From: Nioella nitratireducens
Lineage (GTDB): Bacteria; Pseudomonadota; Alphaproteobacteria; Rhodobacterales; Rhodobacteraceae
DNA length: 64,000 nt
Assembly: GCF_001879715.1 (NCBI RefSeq)
Contig: NZ_MNBW01000009.1
Coordinates: 62,001-126,000 of the forward strand
Reading direction: 5' to 3'
Translations under genes and position numbers: made by a program
Notes under the pieces: model-generated
Databases searched by the model: none
What the model was told of the DNA's origin: nothing
Seen by the model: only the letters and a program-made list of their open reading frames with translations
Shown here: positions 8,234 through 16,223 of the stretch, in pieces
Position numbering within the stretch: position 1 is the first letter of the stretch
Layout: each line of letters opens with the position of its first letter

Positions 8234-8971
8234 ATGCGGTTCGACTACGAGATGATCGACCAACTTGGCACGCGGGCGACGGTCGGGCTGGTGGTGTTGC
8301 AGTCCGATGAGACCATCGAGCATGACATGCGGCGGATTTTTCCTTTGGATGGCGTGGCTTGCTACGTGAGCCGGGTGCCGAGCGGGGCCGAGGTGACGAG
8401 CGAGACCTTGGCCCGGATGGAGGGGCAATTAACCGGCTCTGCGCGTCTTTTTCCGTTGCCCGTCAAGTTCGACGTGGTGGGGTATGGCTGCACCTCGGGC
8501 ACCTCTGTCATCGGCGCGGATACCGTGGCAGGGATGGTCAAAAAAGGCTGTGAAACCAAAGCTGTAACAGATCCTTTGACGGCGCTGATCGCCGCGTGCG
8601 AGGCCTTGAAAATAACGCGTTTGGCGGTGCTCTCGCCTTATGTCGAGGCGGTGAACCAGAGCCTTTTGGCCGCGCTGGCGCGGCACGGGCTGATCGTTCC
8701 GGCCTTTGGCAGTTTTCAGGAAGAGCGAGAGGAATATGCCGCGCGGATCGCGCCGCAGTCAATCATTTCGGCAGCAGAAACCCTTGTAAATCAAGGGGAT
8801 GTGGAGGGGATTTTCCTGTCCTGCACCAATCTGCGCACGCTGGACGTGATTGACGAGATCGAGGCGCGGACGGGTGTGCCGGTGCTGTCGAGCAACCAGG
8901 TGATGGGCTGGCACATGGCGCGGCAGGCGGGGGTGACGCCCGATGGCCGGTTCGGGCGATTGATGCGCTGA
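8234..8971 (+). CDS. aspartate/glutamate racemase or maleate isomerase family protein
   Basis: A 245-residue two-domain protein of the Asp/Glu racemase superfamily (maleate isomerase / arylmalonate decarboxylase / EutA-like). The paired catalytic cysteines lie in GYGCTSGTSVIG near residue 78 and FLSCTNLRTLD near 197, the expected positions in the two lobes. It begins 1 bp after the M24 stop, so the three genes form one unit. It may epimerise or isomerise the intermediate handled by its neighbours. EutA of ectoine-use clusters belongs to this family, but the other ectoine genes are absent here. Substrate unknown. Confidence 0.8.
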   Translation: MRFDYEMIDQLGTRATVGLVVLQSDETIEHDMRRIFPLDGVACYVSRVPSGAEVTSETLARMEGQLTGSARLFPLPVKFDVVGYGCTSGTSVIGADTVAGMVKKGCETKAVTDPLTALIAACEALKITRLAVLSPYVEAVNQSLLAALARHGLIVPAFGSFQEEREEYAARIAPQSIISAAETLVNQGDVEGIFLSCTNLRTLDVIDEIEARTGVPVLSSNQVMGWHMARQAGVTPDGRFGRLMR

Positions 8972-8996
8972 CCCCCGTAAAACCTCCGTCGCCCCC

Positions 8997-9026
8997 CGTA
9001 CACCGGGCGTACACCCCCCGTACACC
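8997..9026. repeat. three CGTACACC repeats at 11-bp spacing
   Basis: CGTACACC occurs at 8997-9004, 9008-9015 and 9019-9026, exactly one helical turn apart, separated by G- or C-runs. It lies 25 bp after the racemase-like gene. It could be a protein-binding array or a remnant of a larger repeat; nothing in the sequence decides. Confidence 0.6.
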
Positions 9027-9107
9027 GGAAACGGCGTTTTTGGCGGCGTGGCATGGGCGGGCCGTGCCACCGGGATTGGGGCGAAAGCGCCGTTTATTGG
9101 GGGAGAG

Positions 9108-9127
9108 ATCCCCGCTTTCGCGGGGAT
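9108..9127. repeat. REP-like palindrome
   Basis: ATCCCCGC, loop TTTC, GCGGGGAT: a perfect 8-bp stem followed by GACAGG. It resembles the widespread extragenic palindromes of the form TTCCCGCGAAAGCGGGAA seen in many proteobacteria. It lies in the spacer between the three-gene operon and the enoyl-CoA hydratase gene. Confidence 0.65.
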
Positions 9128-9130
9128 GAC

Positions 9131-9178
9131 AGGAGTTGCGGGATGGCGGGAGTTGCGGGATGGCGGGAGTTGCGGGAT
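9131..9178. repeat. 17-bp tandem repeat, 2.8 copies
   Basis: The unit GGGAGTTGCGGGATGGC repeats at 9131, 9148 and 9165, nearly perfectly, with the last copy cut after 14 bases. It sits directly after the palindrome, so the 8972-9180 spacer holds three different repeat types. Confidence 0.75.
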
Positions 9179-9218
9179 CACAGGGGTGAGGCGATCATCC
9201 TTCCTGTTTCCGCAAAGC

Positions 9219-9249
9219 AAACCCCCCGCCGGTTCGGACGGGGGGTTTT
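9219..9249. terminator. bidirectional intrinsic terminator
   Basis: AAACCCCCCG (9219-9228) pairs with CGGGGGGTTT (9239-9248), with T-runs on both strands. It lies 19 bp past the enoyl-CoA hydratase stop on the minus strand, and is also suitably placed to stop transcripts from the plus-strand operon. Confidence 0.85.
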
Positions 9250-9267
9250 GCGTCGGATCGTGGCACG

Positions 9268-10044
9268 TTACCGGTCGCGGAACTGTGCCTCGCGTTTTTC
9301 GAGGAAAGCGCCCATGCCCTCTTTCTGGTCGTCGGTGGCAAAAAGCGCGTGGAACAGGCGGCGTTCGTATTTCAGGCCCTCGGTCAGCGTGGTCTCGTAG
9401 CTGCGGTTCACCGCCTCTTTCGCGGCGAGGGTCGAGATCGTGCTTTTCTCGGCGATCTTGGCGGCGGCGCCCATGGCCTCGTCCATCAGTTTCTTGGCGG
9501 GCACGATGCGGCTGACAAGGCCCGCGCGTTCGGCTTCTTCGGCATCCATGAAACGACCGGTCAGGTTCATGTCCATGGCCTTGGACTTGCCGACATAGCG
9601 GGTCAGGCGCTGGCTGCCGCCCATCCCGGCGATCACGCCGAGGTTGATTTCGGGTTGGCCGAATTTCGCGTTATCCCCGGCAATGATGAAGTCGCAGGCC
9701 ATGGCCAGTTCGCAGCCACCGCCAAGCGCGTAGCCCGACACGGCGGCGATGATCGGCTTGCGAATGCCCATCAGCCGGTTGGAGGCGTCGGCAAAGAGGT
9801 CTTCCATGAAGACCTCGACATAGCTTTTCGACGACATTTCCTTGATGTCTGCGCCCGCGGCGAATGCTTTTTCCGAGCCGGTGATGACCACGCAGCGGAC
9901 CTTGTCGTTCTTGTCGGCGCTTTCGAGCGCATCGCACAGTTCGGCCAGCAACTTGGTGTTCAGCGCATTCAACGCGTCCGGCCGGTTCAGTTTGATAAGG
10001 CAGATATGGTCTTCGATCTCGACGATCAGGGTCTCGTAGGCCAT
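9268..10044 (-). CDS. enoyl-CoA hydratase
   Basis: A 258-residue crotonase-fold enzyme of the short-chain mitochondrial type, hydrating trans-2-enoyl-CoA in fatty-acid and branched amino-acid breakdown. The oxyanion-hole segment FAAGADIKEM lies near residue 62. Both catalytic glutamates are present: ALGGGCELAMACD near 106-118 and GQPEINLGVIAGMGG near 129-143. Length and the C-terminal KREAQFRDR tail fit this group. It has its own terminator at 9219-9249 and follows mutM on the same strand after 66 bp. Confidence 0.93.
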   Translation of the reverse strand: MAYETLIVEIEDHICLIKLNRPDALNALNTKLLAELCDALESADKNDKVRCVVITGSEKAFAAGADIKEMSSKSYVEVFMEDLFADASNRLMGIRKPIIAAVSGYALGGGCELAMACDFIIAGDNAKFGQPEINLGVIAGMGGSQRLTRYVGKSKAMDMNLTGRFMDAEEAERAGLVSRIVPAKKLMDEAMGAAAKIAEKSTISTLAAKEAVNRSYETTLTEGLKYERRLFHALFATDDQKEGMGAFLEKREAQFRDR

Positions 10045-10110
10045 TCAATCGGTTCCGGTATTGTTGTCCCTCGAATGCGCAGGGTTATCAGCCCCGGCGC
10101 TCGGTTCAAG

Positions 10111-10974
10111 CTATCTTTGACAGGTGGGGCAATAGAAGCTGGACCGCCCCGATTGCACGATCCGGCGGATGGTCGCCGGACATCCGGGTGTGGCGCAGGG
10201 CATACCTTCGCGGCCATAGACCTGAAAACTATGCTGAAAATACCCAAGCTCGCCATCGGCCTGCCGGTAGTCGCGCAAGGAGGAGCCGCCCGCGTCAATC
10301 GCCTCTTGCAGCACCTGCCGGATCGTCGGAACCAAACCTTCCACGCGGGGCGTTGCAATTCTGCCAGCCTGCCGTTTGGGCGAAATCCGCGCCCGGAAGA
10401 GCACCTCGCAGACATAGATATTGCCGAGTCCCGCAACGATTCGCTGGTCCAGCAGGGCCGATTTGATCGGCGTCTTGCGGTCTTTCAGCCGCGCGGCAAG
10501 GTAGGGGCCGTCGAAGGCGTTGCCGAAGGGTTCGGGGCCGAGCACCGCCAGCAACGGGTGGGCATCCTGCGTGCCGCTGTCCATCAGGTCCATCGCGCCA
10601 AAGCGGCGGGCGTCGTTGAAGGTCACGCGGGCGCCGCCCTCGATATCCAGCACGACGTGATCGTGTTTCTCGGGGGCAGGGTGATCGTGGTGAAACTGGC
10701 CCGGCATGGCGCGATCGGCCACGCCGGAAATCAGCATCCGCCCCGACATGCCCAGATGGATCAGCAGGGTTTCCCCGGTATCGAGATCGGCAAGGATGTA
10801 TTTCGAGCGACGGCGCAAGCGCAGGACGCGGGCGCCGGTCAGCCGGACGGCCATGTCGGGCGGAAAGGGCCAGCGCAGATCGGGGCGGCGGACCTGCGCG
10901 TTCTCGATCCGTTTGCCCTCCATCACCGGCAGCAGGCCGCGACGGACTGTCTCGACTTCGGGCAGTTCGGGCAT
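10111..10974 (-). CDS. mutM: formamidopyrimidine-DNA glycosylase MutM
   Basis: MutM/Fpg (287 residues) removes 8-oxoguanine and formamidopyrimidines and nicks the abasic site. The catalytic N-terminus [14 protein letters not shown] is exact, with Pro2 and Glu3. Asn and Tyr of the [12 protein letters not shown] helix and the C-terminal zinc finger (C-x4-C then C-x2-C in YCPTC) are present. The ATG at 10972-10974 is required because Pro2 is the nucleophile; the upstream in-frame extension to 11055 is not used. It is divergent from ubiE across a 104-bp spacer. Confidence 0.97.
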   Translation of the reverse strand: MPELPEVETVRRGLLPVMEGKRIENAQVRRPDLRWPFPPDMAVRLTGARVLRLRRRSKYILADLDTGETLLIHLGMSGRMLISGVADRAMPGQFHHDHPAPEKHDHVVLDIEGGARVTFNDARRFGAMDLMDSGTQDAHPLLAVLGPEPFGNAFDGPYLAARLKDRKTPIKSALLDQRIVAGLGNIYVCEVLFRARISPKRQAGRIATPRVEGLVPTIRQVLQEAIDAGGSSLRDYRQADGELGYFQHSFQVYGREGMPCATPGCPATIRRIVQSGRSSFYCPTCQR

Positions 10975-11078
10975 GGCAGACCTTTCCTTGGGGGGCGGCA
11001 CATTGTAACGCGTCACGCGGCCCCTATAAGAAGGGGAGCATTCGCGCGAGGGCAAGGCCCTTGGGGAAGGACCGGCAG

Positions 11079-11831
11079 ATGAGTGACGAGAGCAGCCGCA
11101 CCACGCATTTCGGCTTTCAGACCGTGGCGGAAGAGGACAAGGCCGGCAAGGTGCACGGCGTCTTTTCCAACGTCGCTTCGAAATACGATGTGATGAACGA
11201 CGTGATGTCGATGGGCATCCACCGTGTCTGGAAGGATGCGATGATGGATTGGCTGGCGCCGCGAAACGGGCAGACGCTGCTGGATGTGGCGGGCGGCACC
11301 GGGGATGTGTCGTTCCGCTTTCTCGCCCGCGCGCCCGAGGCGCATGCCACCGTGCTGGACATGACCGAGTCGATGCTGGTCGAGGGGCAGAAGCGGGCCG
11401 AGGCCGGGCAGATGGCCGACAAGCTGGGCTGGATCGTGGGCGACGCCATGGCGCTGCCGTTTGAGGATAACAGTTTCGACGTCTACACGATCAGCTTTGG
11501 CATTCGGAACGTGACGCGGATTCCCGACGCGCTGTCGGAAGCTTACCGTGTGCTCAAGCCCGGCGGGCGGATCATGGTGCTGGAGTTCAGCCAGTTGCCG
11601 AACGAGGGGCTGCAAAAGCTCTACGATCTCTATTCCTTCAACGTGATCCCCAAGATGGGCAAGGTGATCGCCAACGATGCGGACAGCTATCAGTACCTGG
11701 TGGAGTCGATCCGCAAGTTCCCCGATCAGGAATTGTTCGCCAGCATGATCCGCGAGGCCGGGTTCGACATGGTGAAATATCGCAACCTGTCGCTGGGCAT
11801 CGCGGCGCTGCATTCGGGCTGGAAAATCTGA
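11079..11831 (+). CDS. ubiE: ubiquinone/menaquinone C-methyltransferase UbiE
   Basis: UbiE (250 residues) is the SAM-dependent C-methyltransferase of ubiquinone synthesis. Motif I is [15 protein letters not shown] near residue 67. The family segments [21 protein letters not shown] and [13 protein letters not shown] are both visible, as is the C-terminal ALHSGWKI. The ATG at 11079, eight bases after GGGGAAGG, was preferred to an in-frame TTG at 11061. ubiB follows after 1 bp, so the two are co-transcribed. Confidence 0.96.
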   Translation: MSDESSRTTHFGFQTVAEEDKAGKVHGVFSNVASKYDVMNDVMSMGIHRVWKDAMMDWLAPRNGQTLLDVAGGTGDVSFRFLARAPEAHATVLDMTESMLVEGQKRAEAGQMADKLGWIVGDAMALPFEDNSFDVYTISFGIRNVTRIPDALSEAYRVLKPGGRIMVLEFSQLPNEGLQKLYDLYSFNVIPKMGKVIANDADSYQYLVESIRKFPDQELFASMIREAGFDMVKYRNLSLGIAALHSGWKI

Positions 11832-11832
11832 C

Positions 11833-13362
11833 ATGAGGGGGCCGCACAACATTTGGCGTCTGATCCAGACCGGCGCCACCTTCGAACGCACGGGCGCCAT
11901 GCAGCAGGCGCTGGAGGCGATGGACGCCCCCGGCCCGGTGCGGGCGGGGTTGCGGGTGCTGGCCTGGCCGTTCAAATGGCTGGGGCTGCGGGGCGACCCC
12001 AAGTTGCCACCGGTTGTGCGGGCACTGACGGCGCTGGGCCCGGCCTATATCAAGTTCGGCCAGATCCTGAGCACGCGGCCCGATGTGGTCGGCCCCGATC
12101 TGGCGACCGAATTGCGGGTGTTGCAGGACAAGCTGCCACCCTTTGACAGCGCCATCGCCAAGCGAATGATCGCGGCAGAGCTTGAGATGCCGGTGGAAGA
12201 CCTGTTTTCCGAGTTTTCCGAACCGGTGGCGGCGGCCTCGATCGCGCAGGTGCATCAGGCGCGGCTGCGCGATACCGGGCAGAAGGTGGCCGTGAAGGTG
12301 CTGCGTCCGGGGATCGAACGGGCGTTCCGGCGCGATATCGACGCCTTTTACCTGATTGCTTCGCTGATCGAAACGCTGTCGCCCAATTCGCGCCGGTTGC
12401 ACCCGCAGGATGTGATCGCGCATTTCGAGGGCGTGGTGCTGCGCGAGCTGGACCTGCGGATCGAAAGCTCGGCTGCGGGCGAGTTTGCCGCGCGCACCGA
12501 TGGAGACGGCGGTTTTACCGTGCCGCAGGTCAACTGGTTCCTGTGCTCGCGTCGGGTGATGGTGCTGGACTGGGCCGAGGGCATCGCGTTGGGCGATCTC
12601 GACGCCATCGACGCGGCGGGCCATGATCGGCCGATGCTGGCCGAGCGTGTCTTGCAGATGTTCCTGCGCCATGCGCTGCGCGACGGATTCTTCCATGCCG
12701 ACATGCATCAGGGCAACCTGAAGGTCGCGCCGAACGGCGATATCGTGGCCCTGGATTTCGGGATCATGGGACGGCTGGATGAATATACCCGCCGGGTCTA
12801 TGCGGAAATTCTGATGGGCTTTATTCGCCGCGATTATCGCCGCGTGGCCGAGGTGCATTTCGAGGCGGGCTATGTCCCCGCGGACCGAGATATAGATGAG
12901 TTCGCACAGGCGTTGCGCAGCGTGGGCGAGCCGATCTTCGGGATGGAGGCCAGCCGCATTTCCATGGCGCGGCTGTTGTCTTACCTGTTCGAAGTGACCG
13001 AGCAGTTCGGGATGGAAACCCGGACCGAGCTGATCTTGTTGCAGCGCACCATGGTTGTGGTCGAGGGCGTAGCCCGCTCGCTGGATGAGAACATCAACAT
13101 CTGGAGCACGGCGCGCCCGGTGGTCGAGCAATATATCACCGAGAATATCGGCCCCAAGGCGATGATCCGCGACCTGTTGCGCACGGCGCAGGTGCTGTCG
13201 CGCTTTGGCCCGCGTTTGCCGGGCATGGCGCAGGAAATGCTGCTGGCGCAGGCCAGGACGCCGGTGCAGCGCCGCTCTCGCGCGGGCGAGCGGCTGGCCT
13301 ATCTGGCGGGCGGCGTGGTGCTGGCCCTTGTCTCGGTCGCTATTTGGGAAGTCTGGTTCTGA
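11833..13362 (+). CDS. ubiB: ubiquinone biosynthesis protein UbiB (ABC1/AarF kinase-like)
   Basis: UbiB (509 residues) is an atypical kinase-like ATPase needed for ubiquinone synthesis, probably helping to extract lipid intermediates from the membrane. The family marks are the KxGQ motif in YIKFGQILSTRPD, the A-rich loop AASIAQVHQA, the lysine in VAVKVLRPG, and the catalytic block ADMHQGNLK...ALDFGIMG. A membrane anchor near the C-terminus reads LAYLAGGVVLALVSVAIWEVW. It lies one base after ubiE. From memory coaBC usually follows ubiB in this family of bacteria; it does not here. Confidence 0.95.
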   Translation: MRGPHNIWRLIQTGATFERTGAMQQALEAMDAPGPVRAGLRVLAWPFKWLGLRGDPKLPPVVRALTALGPAYIKFGQILSTRPDVVGPDLATELRVLQDKLPPFDSAIAKRMIAAELEMPVEDLFSEFSEPVAAASIAQVHQARLRDTGQKVAVKVLRPGIERAFRRDIDAFYLIASLIETLSPNSRRLHPQDVIAHFEGVVLRELDLRIESSAAGEFAARTDGDGGFTVPQVNWFLCSRRVMVLDWAEGIALGDLDAIDAAGHDRPMLAERVLQMFLRHALRDGFFHADMHQGNLKVAPNGDIVALDFGIMGRLDEYTRRVYAEILMGFIRRDYRRVAEVHFEAGYVPADRDIDEFAQALRSVGEPIFGMEASRISMARLLSYLFEVTEQFGMETRTELILLQRTMVVVEGVARSLDENINIWSTARPVVEQYITENIGPKAMIRDLLRTAQVLSRFGPRLPGMAQEMLLAQARTPVQRRSRAGERLAYLAGGVVLALVSVAIWEVWF

Positions 13363-13447
13363 TCCACGGGTGCGGGATTGCGCATGGACAGTGGCGGCGG
13401 GCTTTGGGACAGTCGGGGCGTGATCCCCTGCCCTGGAAGCCTGCCCC

Positions 13448-14701
13448 ATGCCCGCCCTTTTCGACCGCCTCGACCTGACCCTGATGTTCCAAGCCGGAAT
13501 TGCCGCCGCCGATCCCGTGCGCGCTGTCGATTCTGCGTTGCAGGCGCGACCGGTGGCGGTGCCCGAGGGCGGGCGGCTGACGATCGTGGCCGTGGGCAAG
13601 GCGGCGCATGGCATGATGGCGGCGGCGCGCGCCGGGGTGCCCGAGGGCGTCGATGCGCGCTGCATCGCGGTGACCAATTACGAAAACCACCAGGATGTGC
13701 CGGGGGTGGCGTGCTTTGCGGCGGGCCACCCGGTGCCGGATGAGAACGGGCTGCGCGCAGCCGAGGCGGTGGAGGCTGCCTTGCGTGAGACGGGGAGCGG
13801 TGACGCGGTGCTGGCGCTGATTTCGGGCGGTGGGTCTGCGCTGTTGCCGGGGCCGGTTGCGGGCCTGAGCCTTGCCGACAAGGCCGAGGTCAACCGGCTG
13901 CTCTTGGCACGCGGGGCTGATATCGAAGAGACGAATATCGTCCGGCAGGCGCTGTCGCGGGTCAAGGGCGGCGGCCTGTTGGCGCTGGCCGCCCCGGCGC
14001 CCGTGCGCAGCCTGATCCTGTCGGACGTGGTGGGCGACGACCTGCGGGTGATTGCCAGTGGCCCGACGGTGGCCCCGATTGCCGACCGGGCCGGTGCGCG
14101 CGCCGTTACCCGGCGGCTGGGGATCTGGGATGCGTTGCCCGTGCCTGCGCGTGCGGTGCTGGCGCAGGATGTGCCAATGCCCGATCTGCCGGCCGCCGAT
14201 GCCGAATTGGTGGGGTCGAACCGGATCAGCGTCGAGGCGATGGCCAAGGCCGCACCGATGCCGGTGCGCGTGATTGAAGAGCCGCTGGTCGGACCTGTAA
14301 GCGCGGCGGCGGCGCGGGTGCTGGACCTTGCAGAAGAAACCCCGCCTGGACTCGCCCTGTTGTTTGGCGGGGAAACCACCGTCGTTCTGGCGGGCGATGG
14401 CAAGGGCGGGCGCAATCAGGAATTGGCGCTGCGCGTCGCGCTGTTGGCCGAGGCGCGGGGCGACATGGGCAACTGGCTGTTCCTGTCGGGCGGCACCGAC
14501 GGGCGCGACGGGCCGACCGATGCGGCGGGGGCGCTGGTGGATCAGGACAGCCTGACCCGGATGCGCGCGGCGGGCACACCGCCCGAGGCGCTGCTGGCCA
14601 ATAGCGACAGTTACGCCGCGTTGGCGGCATCGGGCGATCTGTTGATGACAGGGGCCACCGGAACCAATGTCGCGGACTTGCAGATCTTCCTGCGGGTCTG
14701 A
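13448..14701 (+). CDS. glycerate 2-kinase (GckA/TtuD type, MOFRL domain)
   Basis: A 417-residue class II glycerate kinase, which phosphorylates glycerate to 2-phosphoglycerate in glyoxylate/serine and tartronate metabolism. The N-terminal DUF4147 Rossmann part contains IVAVGKAAHGM and ALISGGGSALLPGP. The C-terminal MOFRL domain contains GGETTVVLAGDGKGGRNQEL and LSGGTDGRDGPTDAAGA. Length is normal. It is often mislabelled hydroxypyruvate reductase. It lies 85 bp after ubiB and 95 bp before the caspase-like gene. No hydroxypyruvate or tartronate enzymes are nearby. Confidence 0.9.
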   Translation: MPALFDRLDLTLMFQAGIAAADPVRAVDSALQARPVAVPEGGRLTIVAVGKAAHGMMAAARAGVPEGVDARCIAVTNYENHQDVPGVACFAAGHPVPDENGLRAAEAVEAALRETGSGDAVLALISGGGSALLPGPVAGLSLADKAEVNRLLLARGADIEETNIVRQALSRVKGGGLLALAAPAPVRSLILSDVVGDDLRVIASGPTVAPIADRAGARAVTRRLGIWDALPVPARAVLAQDVPMPDLPAADAELVGSNRISVEAMAKAAPMPVRVIEEPLVGPVSAAAARVLDLAEETPPGLALLFGGETTVVLAGDGKGGRNQELALRVALLAEARGDMGNWLFLSGGTDGRDGPTDAAGALVDQDSLTRMRAAGTPPEALLANSDSYAALAASGDLLMTGATGTNVADLQIFLRV

Positions 14702-14785
14702 ACCGTTTGCGCGCGTCGCCCGACAAAAAAGAGTCGGCGCAACGGAACTTTCGCGCCATACTGACATCATTGGTTCTGACATTTC

Positions 14786-14791
14786 AGGAGG
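14786..14791 (+). promoter_or_regulatory. strong ribosome binding site deciding the caspase-like start
   Basis: A full AGGAGG lies 5 bases before a GTG at 14797 and 8 before a second GTG at 14800. Both GTGs are in frame and directly precede a clean signal peptide. This argues against the far-upstream ATG at 14707, which would hide the signal peptide behind 30 residues. Confidence 0.75.
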
Positions 14792-14796
14792 TCGAC

Positions 14797-16161
14797 GTGG
14801 TGCGTCTTGGCGGCCTTTGGGTCGGGCTTCTATCGCTGGGAATTCTGCTGTCCGCCCCGGCCATGGCCGAGCGCGTGGCGCTTGTGGTGGGCAATGCGGG
14901 TTATTCCGTGTCGCCGCTGACCAACCCGGCCAACGACGCCACCGACATGGCCGAACGGCTGGAGGAAATCGGGTTCCGCGTGTTTGGCGACGGCCCGCAA
15001 CTGGACCTTGAGCTGCGCGACCTGAACGTGGCGATCCGCGATTTCACCCGCAGCCTGAACCCCGGCGATCTGGCGGTGTTCTATTACGCAGGCCACGGGG
15101 TGGAATACAAAGGCACCAACTACCTGATCCCGGTGGATGACGACGAGATTGCCTTTGCCGAGGATGTGCCCGACTGGGGCTATCCCGCGCCGCGCCTGCT
15201 GGAACGGCTGGCGGCGACGGGCGCGACCGGGGTGATCATCCTTGATGCCTGCCGCAACAACCCGCTGCCTGAACGCGGGGCCAGCCGCGATGTGGGCACC
15301 GGCCTGTCGGCGATGGAAACCCCCGCCGGAGCGTCGGCCTTTATCATGTATGCCGCCGCACCCGGCCAGACCTCGTCCGACGGGACGGGGCGCAACGGGT
15401 TGTTTACCGAGGCGCTGTTGCAGGCGCTTGACCGGCCTGCGCGGCGCATCGACGACATCATGTACGAGGTGTCTTTCGCCGTGCGCAGTGCCACGCAGGG
15501 CCGTCAGGTGCCGTGGCTGGAATTTGCCTTTGCCGGCGAGGTGCCGCCGCATTTCCAGACCGGGGGCGGCAGGGCCGAGACGAACGAAGTGCCGGTGCAG
15601 GTCGCCGCAAGCCTTGCCACGGCGGGGAAGCCGGGACGCGGGATTGTCGAGGATGGTGACGCGCTTTACGGGCTGATCGCGCTGGCCGACGGGCCGCCGC
15701 CCGACCGGGGGCTGCGGCTGGACATGCTGGCTGGGGGATATGAGGACGCCGTGCAACTGGGCGGGGCCTGCCATGGTTTCGTGGCCTCAAGTCCCGATTT
15801 TCACCTGGACTGGGATGAACCGATCGGCCCCTTGCGCGTGCGCACCCTGAGCGAGGCGGACACCGTTCTGGTGATCCGCACCCCTGGCGGGGCGTGGCTG
15901 TGCGATGGCAGCGAGTCAGACGGATCGCCGCCGGTGGTGGACCTGACCGGGGGCGAGGTGGGCCTCTACCGTATCTGGGTGGGAACCGAACAGGCCCAAT
16001 CGCGCGCGCCGGATGCCGAACTGGTGGTCGAGGTCTGGTCCGACGCGGATGACGCCCCGCCGGTAGCGGGACCCGAGCAAGACGCCCCGGTGCAACTGGT
16101 GCCTGCCGCGCCGATCCCGAATCCGGCGGCCACCATCGAACGGGGATTGGAGATGGAATGA
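14797..16161 (+). CDS. secreted caspase-like (C14) protease with shared C-terminal domain
   Basis: About 454 residues from the GTG at 14797. A signal peptide (LGGLWVGLLSLGILLSAPAMA) is followed at once by the caspase p20 core ERVALVVGNAGY. The dyad is complete: His100 in YYAGHGVEY and Cys152 in ILDACRNNPL, then FTEALLQALDRP. Residues about 305-420 form a separate domain that aligns without gaps to the C-terminus of the neighbouring trypsin-like protein: about 34 of 86 positions identical, and Cys325/Cys369 with the same 44-residue spacing. A Pro/Ala-rich tail follows. A periplasmic or exported orthocaspase is inferred. Substrate, activation and role are unknown. The trypsin-like gene starts 62 bp downstream. 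Confidence 0.88.
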   Translation: MVRLGGLWVGLLSLGILLSAPAMAERVALVVGNAGYSVSPLTNPANDATDMAERLEEIGFRVFGDGPQLDLELRDLNVAIRDFTRSLNPGDLAVFYYAGHGVEYKGTNYLIPVDDDEIAFAEDVPDWGYPAPRLLERLAATGATGVIILDACRNNPLPERGASRDVGTGLSAMETPAGASAFIMYAAAPGQTSSDGTGRNGLFTEALLQALDRPARRIDDIMYEVSFAVRSATQGRQVPWLEFAFAGEVPPHFQTGGGRAETNEVPVQVAASLATAGKPGRGIVEDGDALYGLIALADGPPPDRGLRLDMLAGGYEDAVQLGGACHGFVASSPDFHLDWDEPIGPLRVRTLSEADTVLVIRTPGGAWLCDGSESDGSPPVVDLTGGEVGLYRIWVGTEQAQSRAPDAELVVEVWSDADDAPPVAGPEQDAPVQLVPAAPIPNPAATIERGLEME

Positions 16162-16223
16162 CCTGCCGGTCGGTGGCCCGGCGACGGGCCTGACCGCTTT
16201 TTGAACACAGGGGGGGAAGACGG

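Noticed and set aside
8997-9178. Possible CRISPR array
   Set aside because: Repeat units are 8 and 17 bp without spacers of regular length, and no cas genes are present.
9268-10044. Enoyl-CoA hydratase as part of the adjacent three-gene operon
   Set aside because: It is on the opposite strand, separated by a terminator and repeats, and belongs with mutM.
14707-14796. Upstream ATG start for the caspase-like gene
   Set aside because: It would place 30 residues before the signal peptide and ignores the AGGAGG at 14786-14791.
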